Origin: Stigonema ocellatum SAG 48.90 = DSM 106950
GTDB lineage: Bacteria; Cyanobacteriota; Cyanobacteriia; Cyanobacteriales; Nostocaceae
Direction: 5' to 3'
DNA: 64,000 nt
Assembly: GCA_016903675.1 (NCBI GenBank)
Contig: JADQBA010000001.1
Span: forward strand, 186,001-250,000
Shown here: positions 51,991 to 60,477 of the stretch, piece after piece
How the letters are laid out: every line of letters starts with the position of its first letter
Position numbering within the stretch: position 1 is the stretch's first letter
Program-made: the position numbers and the translations under genes
The notes under the pieces: model-generated
Told to the model about the DNA's origin: nothing
What the model saw: the letters and a program-made list of their open reading frames with translations, nothing else
Databases searched by the model: none

Positions 51991-54675
51991 GTGAGAATCA
52001 TCGATTTGCCTGCACAAGTAGAACAATCTGCTGTAGAACGTGTCATTGATGACATCTCCAGACCGGATGCTTACTTAGCAGTGGGCTATGATGAGGAACT
52101 GACTCGGCGGATTCCTCGCCCTCGGATTCAGGACAGGACATTATATGAAAACCGCAATATAACCTGGACATCAAAAGATGTATTTTTAGTTACAGGTGGA
52201 GCCAAAGGTATCACTGCTGAGTGTGCTTTAGCTTTAGCCAGGGTGACAGGTGTGAAAATGGCTCTGGTAGGTAGTTCACCCCATCCCCAAGACAATCCGA
52301 TGGGTAACAGCAGTCCAGAGATTTCTCGTATTCTCAGAAGATTCCGTGATGAAGAGTTAACTTGTCAATATTATCAATGTAATGTTGCTGATGCTCGAGC
52401 AGTAGCAGCGCTAGTTGAGCGGATTGAGACAGATTTAGGTAATATTACAGGGATTATCCATGGAGCAGCTTCTAACAAAGCACGACGGATAGAAAACTGC
52501 TCCGTGGAAGAGGCTCAAGCAGAAATTGGACCGAAAGTTCTTGGTGTAATGAACCTTTGTCAAGCACTCCAAGATAAGCCGCCCAAAATGTTTGCAGGTA
52601 TTTCATCAATCGGTGCTGTGGTTGGGCTACCTGGTAATTCTTGGCATAGTTTCTCCAACGAGGTACTTGATTTAATCCTACGTCGCTTTGCTCAGGCGAA
52701 CCCACAAACCTCAGTTCTTTCCATTGCTTACAGCGTTTGGGCAGAAGTGGGTATGGGAGCGCGGATGGGAACTGTTCGCAACCTTGGTCGTATGGGAATC
52801 AAAGCAATTCCTAAAAACGAGGGTGTAAATCGTTTTGTACAACTCATCCACAAATATCCTGGTGATGCCCAAGTCGTCATTACTTCCAGTCTCGGTGGTG
52901 TGCAGACATTGGGGCGTGGTTTTGATACCTGGCGAGTTAAACGGGTTCCACCTCCTGTTGCATTTAAATTTATCGAGAAACTCCAAATTATCGATCCCGG
53001 TATTGAAATTATTGCTCGCACCCACCTCAGCTTAGAGAAGGATTCCTACGTCAAAGACCACGTATACAAAGGCTCTTATCTATTCCCCACAGTGTTTAGT
53101 CTCGAAGCAATGGCACAGATTGTTGCCTATACTGTAGGTCAGGAGCGCTTTTATTCTCTCCGGATAGAAGATATCCGTTTGGAAAGACCGATTGTAGTAG
53201 ATCCTCAAAACGGTGTAGATATCGAACTGCATACCCAAGTTTTAGAACGGGAATCTAGCAACGCTCCCCAACGAGTATTTGTAGAAATTAGAACTGAGCA
53301 AACTGGGTTTGCTAAGGCTCATTTTTCTGCTAACTTTGTGTTAGAGCAAAAAGTTGAAGCTCCCATTGAAAAGGTTGAACTGCCGATAGAGCCTCTGTAT
53401 ATTCAACCTAAACGAGACCTCTACAGTTGGCTGTTATTCCAAGGACTCCGCTTCCAACGGTTGGAGAAGATTTATACCCTGAATTCCACAAAAATGGTTT
53501 TCCGCACTCAACGGAATACTATTAAAGAAACGCAGAAGTCTTTGGATCGAGCCGACGGACCTTTCCTGCTAGGAGATCCTTATTACCGGGATTCACTGCT
53601 GCAATCGGTACAGCCTATGGTTCCCCAGGATCTTGGTTTACCCATCGGCATCAATAGCATTCAGATTTATCAATTAGATAACAACAATGTAGAGTCTTGT
53701 ATTGGTGTTGCCCTTGGGGAAGGCAGAAAAGGCAAAGAGTACAATACCACAGTTTTTAGTGTAGATGAAAATGGGCGAGTTATTGACAAGCTAGAAGGGT
53801 ATCATTTAAGAATGATCTCACATCGTCCGGATCATCCTACTGCCGAAGAAATAGCAAATCCTGGCGATGAAAAGGAACGACTGTTACATCAAGAACTGAT
53901 GGAACGCTCCAAAGCTTTAGCTGAATTAAAAGGGCAAATCACCACTCAGAAGGCGACTATTGCTAGCTTGGAAGCTAAATTAGCAGGAGAAAAGAGTGCC
54001 CAGCAAGCGACTATTGAACGCAACAAAGCTGAATTACGTAATGCTCAGACTAATTGCGAACGCTATCAGAACTTATACCAACAAGGAGTAGTTCCTTCTC
54101 AACAACGTGATAGTTTTTGCCTCCAGCGCGACACGGCTGAAGACAGTCTCAAGGAAGCACAAGCAAATCTTGATCGCATCATTACCACCTCTGTTGAGCA
54201 GATAACCGAAGCAAAAGCCAACTTGAATCGCACAGTAACAACAAATCAAAAGCAAATCAAGGAAGCACAAGCAACTCTCAACTCAGTCGCAGAAGTCCGT
54301 CCGGTGGATGTGCAACTCGCTTCCTCAGAACTCGAAGCTGCACAAGCAAATGTGCAGCGAGCTCAAGCTGAGTTGGATTTAGCTTATGTGCGATCGCCTA
54401 GAAATGGTCGAATTCTTAAAATTCATACTTGGCCCGGTGAACTTATCGGCAATGATGGAATTGTTGAATTAGGTCAAACGGAACACATGTATGTAAAAGC
54501 AGAAATTTACGAAACGGATATCACCAAAGTTCGCGTAGGACAAACAGCAACTATCATCAGTCAGGGAGTCATAGACAAATTAAAAGGAACTGTAGAGGAA
54601 ATCGGGTGGAAGATTGGTTTGTTAAAGCGTCGTCAATTTCTTCAGGGTACAGTAATTGTAGAAAGTTTTGAATAA
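51991..54675 (+). CDS. chimeric ORF: PKS ketoreductase-dehydratase tail fused to DevB/HlyD-like segment
   Basis: An 894-residue reading from GTG that joins two unrelated proteins in frame. Residues 1-630 are the end of a large iterative polyketide/PUFA-type synthase: a ketoreductase (FLVTGGAKGITAECALALAR near 66; IIHGAASNKARRIE; SSIGAVVGLPGNSW) and a hot-dog dehydratase with the HxxxGxxxxP motif as HVYKGSYLFP and a later DSLLQ. PKS-like codons continue upstream to about 51877 (YIQFGGGYFGKLHQIGD), so the KS, AT and carrier parts are missing. From about residue 640 the sequence is a DevB-type membrane-fusion protein (ERYQNLYQQGVVPSQQRDSF, DLAYVRSPRNGRILKIHTWP), cut before its own end. Heterocyst glycolipid PKS genes and DevB belong to the same biology, but this protein is unlikely to work as either. 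Confidence 0.7.
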   Translation: MRIIDLPAQVEQSAVERVIDDISRPDAYLAVGYDEELTRRIPRPRIQDRTLYENRNITWTSKDVFLVTGGAKGITAECALALARVTGVKMALVGSSPHPQDNPMGNSSPEISRILRRFRDEELTCQYYQCNVADARAVAALVERIETDLGNITGIIHGAASNKARRIENCSVEEAQAEIGPKVLGVMNLCQALQDKPPKMFAGISSIGAVVGLPGNSWHSFSNEVLDLILRRFAQANPQTSVLSIAYSVWAEVGMGARMGTVRNLGRMGIKAIPKNEGVNRFVQLIHKYPGDAQVVITSSLGGVQTLGRGFDTWRVKRVPPPVAFKFIEKLQIIDPGIEIIARTHLSLEKDSYVKDHVYKGSYLFPTVFSLEAMAQIVAYTVGQERFYSLRIEDIRLERPIVVDPQNGVDIELHTQVLERESSNAPQRVFVEIRTEQTGFAKAHFSANFVLEQKVEAPIEKVELPIEPLYIQPKRDLYSWLLFQGLRFQRLEKIYTLNSTKMVFRTQRNTIKETQKSLDRADGPFLLGDPYYRDSLLQSVQPMVPQDLGLPIGINSIQIYQLDNNNVESCIGVALGEGRKGKEYNTTVFSVDENGRVIDKLEGYHLRMISHRPDHPTAEEIANPGDEKERLLHQELMERSKALAELKGQITTQKATIASLEAKLAGEKSAQQATIERNKAELRNAQTNCERYQNLYQQGVVPSQQRDSFCLQRDTAEDSLKEAQANLDRIITTSVEQITEAKANLNRTVTTNQKQIKEAQATLNSVAEVRPVDVQLASSELEAAQANVQRAQAELDLAYVRSPRNGRILKIHTWPGELIGNDGIVELGQTEHMYVKAEIYETDITKVRVGQTATIISQGVIDKLKGTVEEIGWKIGLLKRRQFLQGTVIVESFE

Positions 54676-54680
54676 AAATT

Positions 54681-55199
54681 ATGCGTAGAGTTTTTATTAC
54701 TGGCGCTTCTAGCGGAATCGGTCAAGCTTTAGCCATCAAGCTAGCACAGAAAGGTAGTACAGTAGGTTTGGCAGCTAGGCGCAAGCACAGATTGGAGGAA
54801 GTAGCTGCTAAAGTAGAACAAGCCGGTGGAAGAATTGCTATTTCATTGAACATCTTGGGTATATTTCTGCACTTTGTCAGCGATGCCCAAAAGTATTATA
54901 CTCTTAAGTATAAAGAAGGACTCATTACAGAAGGGTTCTTTGAGCGTTGCCGTAACACCAATTACTTGGGAGAGATACTTATCTATAGCTCCTTTGCTCT
55001 GCTAGCTCAACACTGGCTTCCATTCTTAATTCTTGGCAGTTTTATCAGCATGATATTTATTCCGAACATGCTTAAAAAAGACCAGTCTCTTTCTCGCTAT
55101 CCTGAGTTTGCTGACTATAAGCGCCACTCTGGACTTCTTTTTCCACTACTGTTTGTTTCAAAAACTACCAATTCACAACAGACAAGGACAGCAGGTTAA
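54681..55199 (+). CDS. chimeric ORF: SDR N-terminus fused to DUF1295-like membrane tail
   Basis: A 172-residue frame starting six bases after the previous stop. Residues 1-52 are the start of a short-chain dehydrogenase with the cofactor motif TGASSGIGQALA and LAARRKHRLEEVAAKVEQ, but the catalytic Tyr-x-x-x-Lys part is absent. From about residue 55 it becomes a membrane protein of the DUF1295/isoprenylcysteine-methyltransferase-like family (SDAQKYYTLKYKEGLITEGF, RNTNYLGEILIYSSFALLA, ADYKRHSGLLFPLLF). The join near 54837 is in frame. The SDR cannot be active; the DUF1295 part also lacks its first helices. Confidence 0.65.
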   Translation: MRRVFITGASSGIGQALAIKLAQKGSTVGLAARRKHRLEEVAAKVEQAGGRIAISLNILGIFLHFVSDAQKYYTLKYKEGLITEGFFERCRNTNYLGEILIYSSFALLAQHWLPFLILGSFISMIFIPNMLKKDQSLSRYPEFADYKRHSGLLFPLLFVSKTTNSQQTRTAG

Positions 55200-55353
55200 G
55201 CGCATCTTAATAATCATTGACAAAAATACGAATTTGTGATTTGTTGGCACTGTAAGCTTTTGCTGCTAAATCAACCAGTTTATCCAGTGATGTACAAGAT
55301 ATCAGCTTTCTGAGAACAGCCCCCACGAAAAAATCAACTAACAGGAGAAAAAA
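55200..55353. other. short intergenic before mbtH
   Basis: No plus-strand gene. A minus-strand frame ends KLVDLAAKAYSANKSQIRIF just before 55207 and looks protein-like, but I could not name it. It may be one more fragment of the mosaic. Confidence 0.3.
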
Positions 55354-55569
55354 ATGAGTAGAGACGATACAGAAGACACTACAATTTACAAAGTTGTCGT
55401 GAATCATGAAGAGCAGTATTCTATCTGGCCCGCAGACCGGGAGAACGCTCTTGGCTGGCGGGATGCTGGCAAAAGTGGGTTGAAACCCGAATGCTTGGAG
55501 TACATTAAGGAAGTGTGGACAGACATGAGACCGCTTAGCCTACGACAGAAGATGGAAGGGTCAAAATAA
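55354..55569 (+). CDS. MbtH-family NRPS accessory protein, orphan
   Basis: A 71-residue MbtH protein, a chaperone that binds and activates adenylation domains of non-ribosomal peptide synthetases. The signature is intact: VVVNHEEQYSIWPADRENAL, GWRDAGKSG and VWTDMRPLSLRQKM, including the two conserved Trp residues that contact the A domain. AGGAG eight bases before the ATG supports the start. No NRPS gene is in the window, and the upstream 4 kb is a mosaic of broken biosynthetic and transport genes, so this may be the survivor of a lost cluster. Confidence 0.88.
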   Translation: MSRDDTEDTTIYKVVVNHEEQYSIWPADRENALGWRDAGKSGLKPECLEYIKEVWTDMRPLSLRQKMEGSK

Positions 55570-55570
55570 T

Positions 55571-55741
55571 TCGTAATTTGTAATTCGTAATTCGTAATCA
55601 GTCGGAGGCGGAATCGTTATTACCCGCCTCGCAACTACCACTGATTCCGAAGACGGAATTCAGTGGGAGGCGAGGGCGCGGAATAGCTAAAAGATGAGAG
55701 AATGGTAAATTAACGATAATAAGAGTTTAAATTCAAGCATC
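55571..55741. repeat. TTCGTAA array and palindrome
   Basis: Three to four copies of taattcg lie at 55571-55597, the family of 5376. Then acctcgc/gcgagg-type inverted repeats lie near 55602-55680, before psb28. Confidence 0.65.
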
Positions 55742-56083
55742 ATGGCTCAAATCCAGTTCTCTAGAGGTATTAAGGAAGATGTGATTCCAGATGTACGCCT
55801 GACGCGATCGCGTAGTGGCAACAGTGGAACAGCGACGTTTACTTTCACTCAACCCAAGGCTTTGAGCAATAGTACCACCGAAGACATCACCGGGATGTAT
55901 ATGATTGATGAAGAGGGAGAAATCATCACCCGAGAAGTCAAGGGTAGATTCCTCAACGGCAAGCCAGAAGCCTTAGAAGCAGTTTACCTGATGAAATCGG
56001 AAGAAGAATGGGAGCGCTTCATGCGGTTTATGAAACGGTATGCCGAGGAGAATGGCTTGGAATTTAATACAACTAAAAAATGA
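55742..56083 (+). CDS. psb28: photosystem II assembly factor Psb28
   Basis: A 113-residue cytosolic-side protein that binds PSII assembly intermediates and protects the QB region. The family sequence is plain: AQIQFSRGIKEDVIPDVRLT, NSGTATFTFTQPKAL, DITGMYMIDEEGEIITREV and MKSEEEWERFMRFMKRYAEE. Length is normal. The ATG at 55742 is the expected start. A HIP1 site (GCGATCGC) lies within the coding sequence at 55805. Monocistronic by context. Confidence 0.95.
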   Translation: MAQIQFSRGIKEDVIPDVRLTRSRSGNSGTATFTFTQPKALSNSTTEDITGMYMIDEEGEIITREVKGRFLNGKPEALEAVYLMKSEEEWERFMRFMKRYAEENGLEFNTTKK

Positions 56084-56089
56084 GTAGAT

Positions 56090-56424
56090 AGTTGTTGGTT
56101 GTTGGTTGTTGGTTGTTAGTGGACAGTCAACGACCCAACACTGATTGCTAAGAAGCAATACAGTGTGGGCTTGAAATATAGTCCAAGTGGTTAAACTCAA
56201 CAACTAATAACCAATAACAAAATGACTGGTTATTGGTTTTGTAGATATAGGACTCCTCCGCAGATTTTTGAAATATACGTAGGTGGGGCTATGCCCTACA
56301 CATCCGGGTTATGGTGGGCAGTGCCCACCCTACACTACTTAAAATTTTTCATGAATGATTTAGGATTCCTATAGTAGTTCAAACCAACAACCAACAACCA
56401 ACAACCAACAACTAACAACCAACA
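56090..56424. repeat. inverted GTTGGTT arrays enclosing a family A element
   Basis: Four copies of the 7-mer gttggtt (56091-56119) face complementary accaaca copies (56384-56424). Between them lies family A copy 4 (about 56245-56374): atttttgaaatatacgtagg to atgatttaggattcctatag. The right array ends one base before the moaB start codon. Confidence 0.85.
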
Positions 56425-56425
56425 T

Positions 56426-56929
56426 ATGAAACACCTCCCTCATCCTGACTCTCCAGGCGTGACGCTAACTTGTGCAGTTGTTACCGTCAGTGATACTCGC
56501 TCACCAGAAACAGACAAGAGTGGTCAGTTAGTTCAGCAATTACTGCAAGATGCTCAACATAAGATAGAAACCTACACGATTATTAAAGATGAGCCAGCAG
56601 ATATTAAACAGCAGGTAGAACTACTGAGTAAAAGCGCAAACTTAGACGCAATAATTTTTAATGGTGGAACTGGAATTGCGCCAAGAGACACTACTTACGA
56701 CGCTATATCGCAGTTACTGGAAAAAACGTTGCCTGGGTTTGGAGAGTTGTTTCGCTTTTTAAGCTATCAAGAAATAGGTTCACGCGCTATAGCATCTCGT
56801 GCTATTGCAGGCGTTTACCAACAGAAACTAATATTCTCCATTCCAGGTTCCAGCAACGCCGTGCGACTAGCAATGGAAAAGCTGATTCTACCAGAACTAG
56901 CTCACTTAGTAAGTCAATTGCGTCAATAA
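56426..56929 (+). CDS. moaB: MoaB/Mog-type molybdenum cofactor protein
   Basis: A 167-residue member of the MoaB/MogA family, which adenylate molybdopterin before metal insertion. Motifs seen: AVVTVSDTRSPETDKSGQLV at the start, the pterin-binding FNGGTGIAPRDTTYDA (near 77), GFGELFRFLSYQEIGSRAI and IFSIPGSSNAVRLAMEKLI. All conserved Gly and Asp residues look intact. The start is an ATG preceded by repeat sequence (accaacat), so there is no Shine-Dalgarno. No other moa or mog gene is adjacent. Confidence 0.88.
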   Translation: MKHLPHPDSPGVTLTCAVVTVSDTRSPETDKSGQLVQQLLQDAQHKIETYTIIKDEPADIKQQVELLSKSANLDAIIFNGGTGIAPRDTTYDAISQLLEKTLPGFGELFRFLSYQEIGSRAIASRAIAGVYQQKLIFSIPGSSNAVRLAMEKLILPELAHLVSQLRQ

Positions 56930-56932
56930 GAG

Positions 56933-57283
56933 TTAGGAGTTAGGAGGCGCGGAGTTAGGAATGAGAAAGAAGGTAATTTCTAGAACAAAATCAGGAGTTT
57001 GATCGTTTTCTTCCCAAGTTTTGTAAGAACGTCGGTCACGATTTTCTACTCCAAACACCACAAATACATCTGGTGCGACAACTGATTCTGGATTCCCTTT
57101 TTCGTAGTAGATAAACAAATTGCCAGCTACGTAGACATCAGAACGGTTTTGGAAATAAAGCCTGAGTGCACTTCTGGCGTAGGTAAGGTAGCTGCACTGG
57201 ATATCTCCTTCAGCCATTGGTTTACCGTCTTCGTCCGGGTATTCAATTGGAGTAATGGGAATATATTCTACTATGACTGTCAT
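56933..57283 (-). CDS. Uma2/DUF820 nuclease-like protein, C-terminally truncated
   Basis: A 116-residue reading from the ATG at 57283 (MTVIVEYIPITPIEYPDEDG); an upstream start at 57298 is also open. It has the first half of the Uma2 family, a PD-(D/E)xK-like fold common in cyanobacteria: YFQNRSDVYVAGNLFIYYEK, VVAPDVFVVFGV with the key Pro-Asp, and QTPDFVLEIT with the catalytic Glu. Homology stops there, where about 70 more residues should follow. The remaining tail (FFLIPNSAPPNS) is translated AGTTAGG-type repeat. Probably inactive or unstable. Confidence 0.65.
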   Translation of the reverse strand: MTVIVEYIPITPIEYPDEDGKPMAEGDIQCSYLTYARSALRLYFQNRSDVYVAGNLFIYYEKGNPESVVAPDVFVVFGVENRDRRSYKTWEENDQTPDFVLEITFFLIPNSAPPNS

Positions 57284-57309
57284 AGACAAATCTCTCAAAG
57301 CTAGTAGGC

Positions 57310-57334
57310 GATTTCTGTCAATGCGTAAGTCCTA
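57310..57334. mobile_element. solo family B end
   Basis: The sequence tttctgtcaatgcgtaagtc matches the right end of the element at 24264-24473. No matching left end is near, so it is a remnant, lying just upstream of the Uma2 gene. Confidence 0.6.
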
Positions 57335-57423
57335 TAATAAAACAACGCTCCGAAGTAAACAGCAACAAAAAAAAGACAGGCTTTTTACCTGTCCTACAAT
57401 CCAGTATTCAATCAAGCCAAGAT

Positions 57424-58425
57424 TTAGATATTCATTTCTGCTGCTTGGACTTTCTCAACCTGCTTCTTCTTCAAAACAAGCATAACTTGAGCTAACATTA
57501 CAAGTGCAACGAAAGCTATCATCCATTGAATTCTGGTTGTATCTTGCAGCACAACTTCTGTGTCAGCTTGACCGAATCCACCGACGTTCGGGTTAATGGT
57601 CAAAGCATCTCCAGTCTTGACTGCTTGTCCTTCAGAAACAATCAGATCTGGCCCATTAGGAATGGTATCAGATACCAGTTCACCAGATTCAGTCTGGATG
57701 TTAACCACGTATTTGATGTTACCGTCTTCATCTTCCTCTTTGTTAATCTTGGTAATGGTACCAGTAGCGGAAGCGTTGTAAATGTTGTTGTTACTCTTTT
57801 CGCCAGTGGGGTAAATTTGTCCCCGTCCCCGATTAGCACCTAAGTGAACCGCATATTTGCCGAAGTGGATGTTCTTGTCGGTTGCGGGGTTGGGAGAAAG
57901 AACAGGGAAGACGATTTCCTGATACTGTTCACCAGGTAGGGGTCCCACAAGGACGATGTTTTCTTTGTCTTCGCTGTAAGATTGGTAGTATACACCCTCG
58001 ACTTCTTCCTTTATCTCCTCGGGAATGCGATCCTCAGGAGCAATCTTGAAGCCTTCCGGTAGCATCAGCACAGCACCGACGTTCAAGCCGGCTTTGGAAC
58101 CATCAGCACCCACTTGTTGCAAGCTGGTGTCGTAGGGAATTTTGACGACGGCTTTAAAAACCGTGTCAGGTAGCACTGATTGGGGAATTTCCACAACGCT
58201 GGGCTTTGCTGCTAGGTGACAGTTAGCACATACAATCCGCCCAGTCGGTTCGCGAGGAGTTTCGGGGTAGGTTTGTTGTGCCCAAAAGGGGTATGCAGCA
58301 GCAGATTGGGGAAGGGCTAGATCGCTGGTGAAAAAAAATGTCACAGTGGCGATCGCTACGAGCAATGTTTTCACAATTGCTCTAACACTGCGAGTTAACC
58401 TCGCTGGGGTACAAGCTTTTCTCAT
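57424..58425 (-). CDS. petA: cytochrome f
   Basis: The 333-residue apocytochrome f of the cytochrome b6f complex, carrying electrons from the Rieske protein to plastocyanin or cytochrome c6. A signal peptide (LLVAIATVTFFFTSDLAL to SAAA) precedes the mature N-terminus YPFWAQQ, whose Tyr is the sixth heme ligand. The heme-binding CANCH follows. A C-terminal anchor (WMIAFVALVMLAQVMLVL) ends in a short stromal-side KKK-type tail. The frame opens at 58461, but the ATG at 58425 (MRKACTPARL) is the family start. It lies downstream of petC with about 90 bases between, the conserved petCA operon. Confidence 0.96.
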   Translation of the reverse strand: MRKACTPARLTRSVRAIVKTLLVAIATVTFFFTSDLALPQSAAAYPFWAQQTYPETPREPTGRIVCANCHLAAKPSVVEIPQSVLPDTVFKAVVKIPYDTSLQQVGADGSKAGLNVGAVLMLPEGFKIAPEDRIPEEIKEEVEGVYYQSYSEDKENIVLVGPLPGEQYQEIVFPVLSPNPATDKNIHFGKYAVHLGANRGRGQIYPTGEKSNNNIYNASATGTITKINKEEDEDGNIKYVVNIQTESGELVSDTIPNGPDLIVSEGQAVKTGDALTINPNVGGFGQADTEVVLQDTTRIQWMIAFVALVMLAQVMLVLKKKQVEKVQAAEMNI

Positions 58426-58518
58426 CTCTATAAGGACAATAATTCTCGAAATGAACGTCAAATGAATCGAGTCATGAGTAACTAACTCCTAACTCCTAAC
58501 TCCTAACACAAAACTCTG

Positions 58519-59058
58519 TTAACCCCACCAAGGTGCTTCACCTGTACGGAAATCAGTTTCTGTCCATGAAGTGAGGACAATTTTGTCCTCTTGTGCTGTG
58601 GTGTGAGCCAGAGCTAAAGATAGCGGTGCTGGACCCCGGACAACCTTACCAGTAGCGTCGTACTGGGAACCATGACAGGGACACTTAAACTTTTGCTCAG
58701 CAATATTCCAAGGAACAACGCAACCTAAGTGGGTGCAGACGGCGTTAATACCGTAATCACCAATCGCCTCTTTACTTTCTACCACGATATAGGTTGGATC
58801 TCCCTTGAGTCCCTGAACCAGAACGCGATCGTCCACATTATGGCTTTCTAAAAAGTTGCTAACGCTAACCTCGTTCCCCAGCTCATCTTTTGCCGTCGTA
58901 CCACCACCACCAGCGCCACTAGCAGGCGGAATAAAATACTTGACAACGGGATACAATGCTCCCAGAGCAACTCCGGTTACAGTCCCGAAAGTGAGAAGAT
59001 TCATGAATTGACGACGCCCCATATCGGGTACGTCCGCTGATTCAGAAAATTGAGCCAT
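58519..59058 (-). CDS. petC: Rieske iron-sulfur protein of cytochrome b6f
   Basis: A 179-residue Rieske protein that oxidises plastoquinol at the b6f complex. An N-terminal membrane helix with twin-arginine start (GRRQFMNLLTFGTVTGVALG) is followed by the Gly hinge (SGAGGGG). The [2Fe-2S] ligands lie in CTHLGC (near 109) and CPCHGS (near 127). The C-terminus ends ETDFRTGEAPWWG, as in other cyanobacteria. It is first in the petCA operon; the 210-base gap to the divergent DUF3067 gene should hold the promoter. Confidence 0.96.
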   Translation of the reverse strand: MAQFSESADVPDMGRRQFMNLLTFGTVTGVALGALYPVVKYFIPPASGAGGGGTTAKDELGNEVSVSNFLESHNVDDRVLVQGLKGDPTYIVVESKEAIGDYGINAVCTHLGCVVPWNIAEQKFKCPCHGSQYDATGKVVRGPAPLSLALAHTTAQEDKIVLTSWTETDFRTGEAPWWG

Positions 59059-59282
59059 AATCCACGCGTTCTTTGTGTATTTTGTTAACTATTTTGACTT
59101 GAGTTCTAATATTTGAGAAACTCTTGTCTGTTGATGCTATGACCCAAAACAATGCCAGGATGCTCTCTTCAAAGATATTTCTAGCATTTTTCTAGTAGCA
59201 TTAGATTTCTTTATTTCCTTATCATACTTGAGTAACGGAACTTAACATCATAACTTAATGTAAAATCTAGTTGAGAAAAGCC

Positions 59283-59594
59283 ATGACAGGACAGGAATTA
59301 CATCAACTGTTGCTTGATAAGTGGGGACGCTCATATGATGTTCGGTTACGCCGGACACAAGGCAAGATATTTCTACAAGTCATGTGGAAATACTTAGAGC
59401 AAGCTTCTTTTCCTTTGAGTGAGGCTGAGTACCTAGAGCATCTAAATAGTGTCGCTAGTTATCTTAATGGTATGGGTGGGACAATACAGGTGCAAACATT
59501 TATTACACAAACAAGGGAGCGTCCCCGACTTGGCAAAGCTGTCAGCATTCCTCTAGATTTGGGTCAACGTGGATCCGAATGGTTGGTTGAGTAG
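59283..59594 (+). CDS. DUF3067 protein
   Basis: A 103-residue protein of the DUF3067 family, conserved in cyanobacteria and chloroplast-bearing eukaryotes. Family blocks: LLDKWGRSYDVRLRRTQGKI, MWKYLEQASFPLSEAEYLEH and RPRLGKAVSIPLDLGQRGSE. A role in b6f assembly has been suggested for plant relatives, and the gene here stands divergent from petC, which would fit, but this is context only. The frame opens at TTG 59271; ATG 59283 (MTGQELHQ) is preferred. Confidence 0.85.
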   Translation: MTGQELHQLLLDKWGRSYDVRLRRTQGKIFLQVMWKYLEQASFPLSEAEYLEHLNSVASYLNGMGGTIQVQTFITQTRERPRLGKAVSIPLDLGQRGSEWLVE

Positions 59595-59682
59595 TTTATA
59601 ACACAACCGCAAAGAATCAGGAGATGTTATGAAATTTTTTATTTGGCTAATAGCTAATTGCAATTAACCATTGACAAATTGC

Positions 59683-60477
59683 TTATTTACCTATTAATTT
59701 AACCAAACCAATACCAGCATAGTAAAGTCCCAGCACTGCTCCCGCCAATAGGCTTTGGGTAAGTGGGTCTGTAGAAGGTGTAATAATAGCTCCCAAAACC
59801 ACTGCTCCAACAATGACGTAGCGCCAACCAGAAAGCATTGTTTTACCCGAGACAATTCCCAAAGCACCAAGCAGTAGTTGAATGATGGGAATTTGAAATG
59901 CTAACCCAACACTGAAGAGCATCAATAACACAAGTTCAAAATATTTGTCAAGGGACCACAATTCCTCAACTACGCCAGATCCATAGCTGATGAAGAAATT
60001 CAAAGCAGCTGGTATTAACAGCAGGTAAGCAAATACTATCCCTAGGAAAAACAGAATACTCGACCCCAAAACCACAGGTCCAAGTAATCGGCGTTCGCGC
60101 CTCGTCAGTCCTGGAAGAACAAACTGGATAATTTGGTAAAGCACAAAGGGACTGGAAAGCAGCAGACCACTGTATCCGGCAACTTTTATGGAGACAAAGA
60201 AATATTCTCCAGGAGCGAATTGGAGAAATTTTACTCCGTGCGCTGGCAATTCTAGGAGCTGGACAATCGGCTTCACAGTAATAAAGCAGCCGACAACACC
60301 TACTGCTACGGCAATTAGCGCATAAAAAATCCGTCGTCGCAACTCTTCTAGGTGATCGAAAAGCGACATCTCGACCTCACCTGGTAACTCATCCAGAGAA
60401 TTAATTTCAGAGTTGTCGGATCCTTCCATATCAATAGGGGGAGACGTGGAGGTGTCTACTTCTTGAGAAGGCGTCAT
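59683..60477 (-). CDS. tatC: Tat translocase subunit TatC
   Basis: A 264-residue TatC, the receptor that binds twin-arginine signals such as those of the Rieske protein and the phosphoesterase in this window. It has the conserved MSLFDHLEELRRRIFYALIA start of the core and the ESxxxxxE-type block as LPGLTRRERRLLGPVVLG. Six hydrophobic helices are visible (for example SILFFLGIVFAYLLLIPAAL and LMLFSVGLAFQIPIIQLLL). An acidic extension of about 37 residues precedes the core and is usual in cyanobacteria. No tatA or tatB is adjacent. Confidence 0.94.
   Translation of the reverse strand: MTPSQEVDTSTSPPIDMEGSDNSEINSLDELPGEVEMSLFDHLEELRRRIFYALIAVAVGVVGCFITVKPIVQLLELPAHGVKFLQFAPGEYFFVSIKVAGYSGLLLSSPFVLYQIIQFVLPGLTRRERRLLGPVVLGSSILFFLGIVFAYLLLIPAALNFFISYGSGVVEELWSLDKYFELVLLMLFSVGLAFQIPIIQLLLGALGIVSGKTMLSGWRYVIVGAVVLGAIITPSTDPLTQSLLAGAVLGLYYAGIGLVKLIGK

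Noticed and set aside
55207..55407. Minus-strand frame ending KLVDLAAKAYSANKSQIRIF
   Set aside because: The tail looks protein-like, but most of the frame lies opposite mbtH and no family was recognised. Mentioned only as possible debris.
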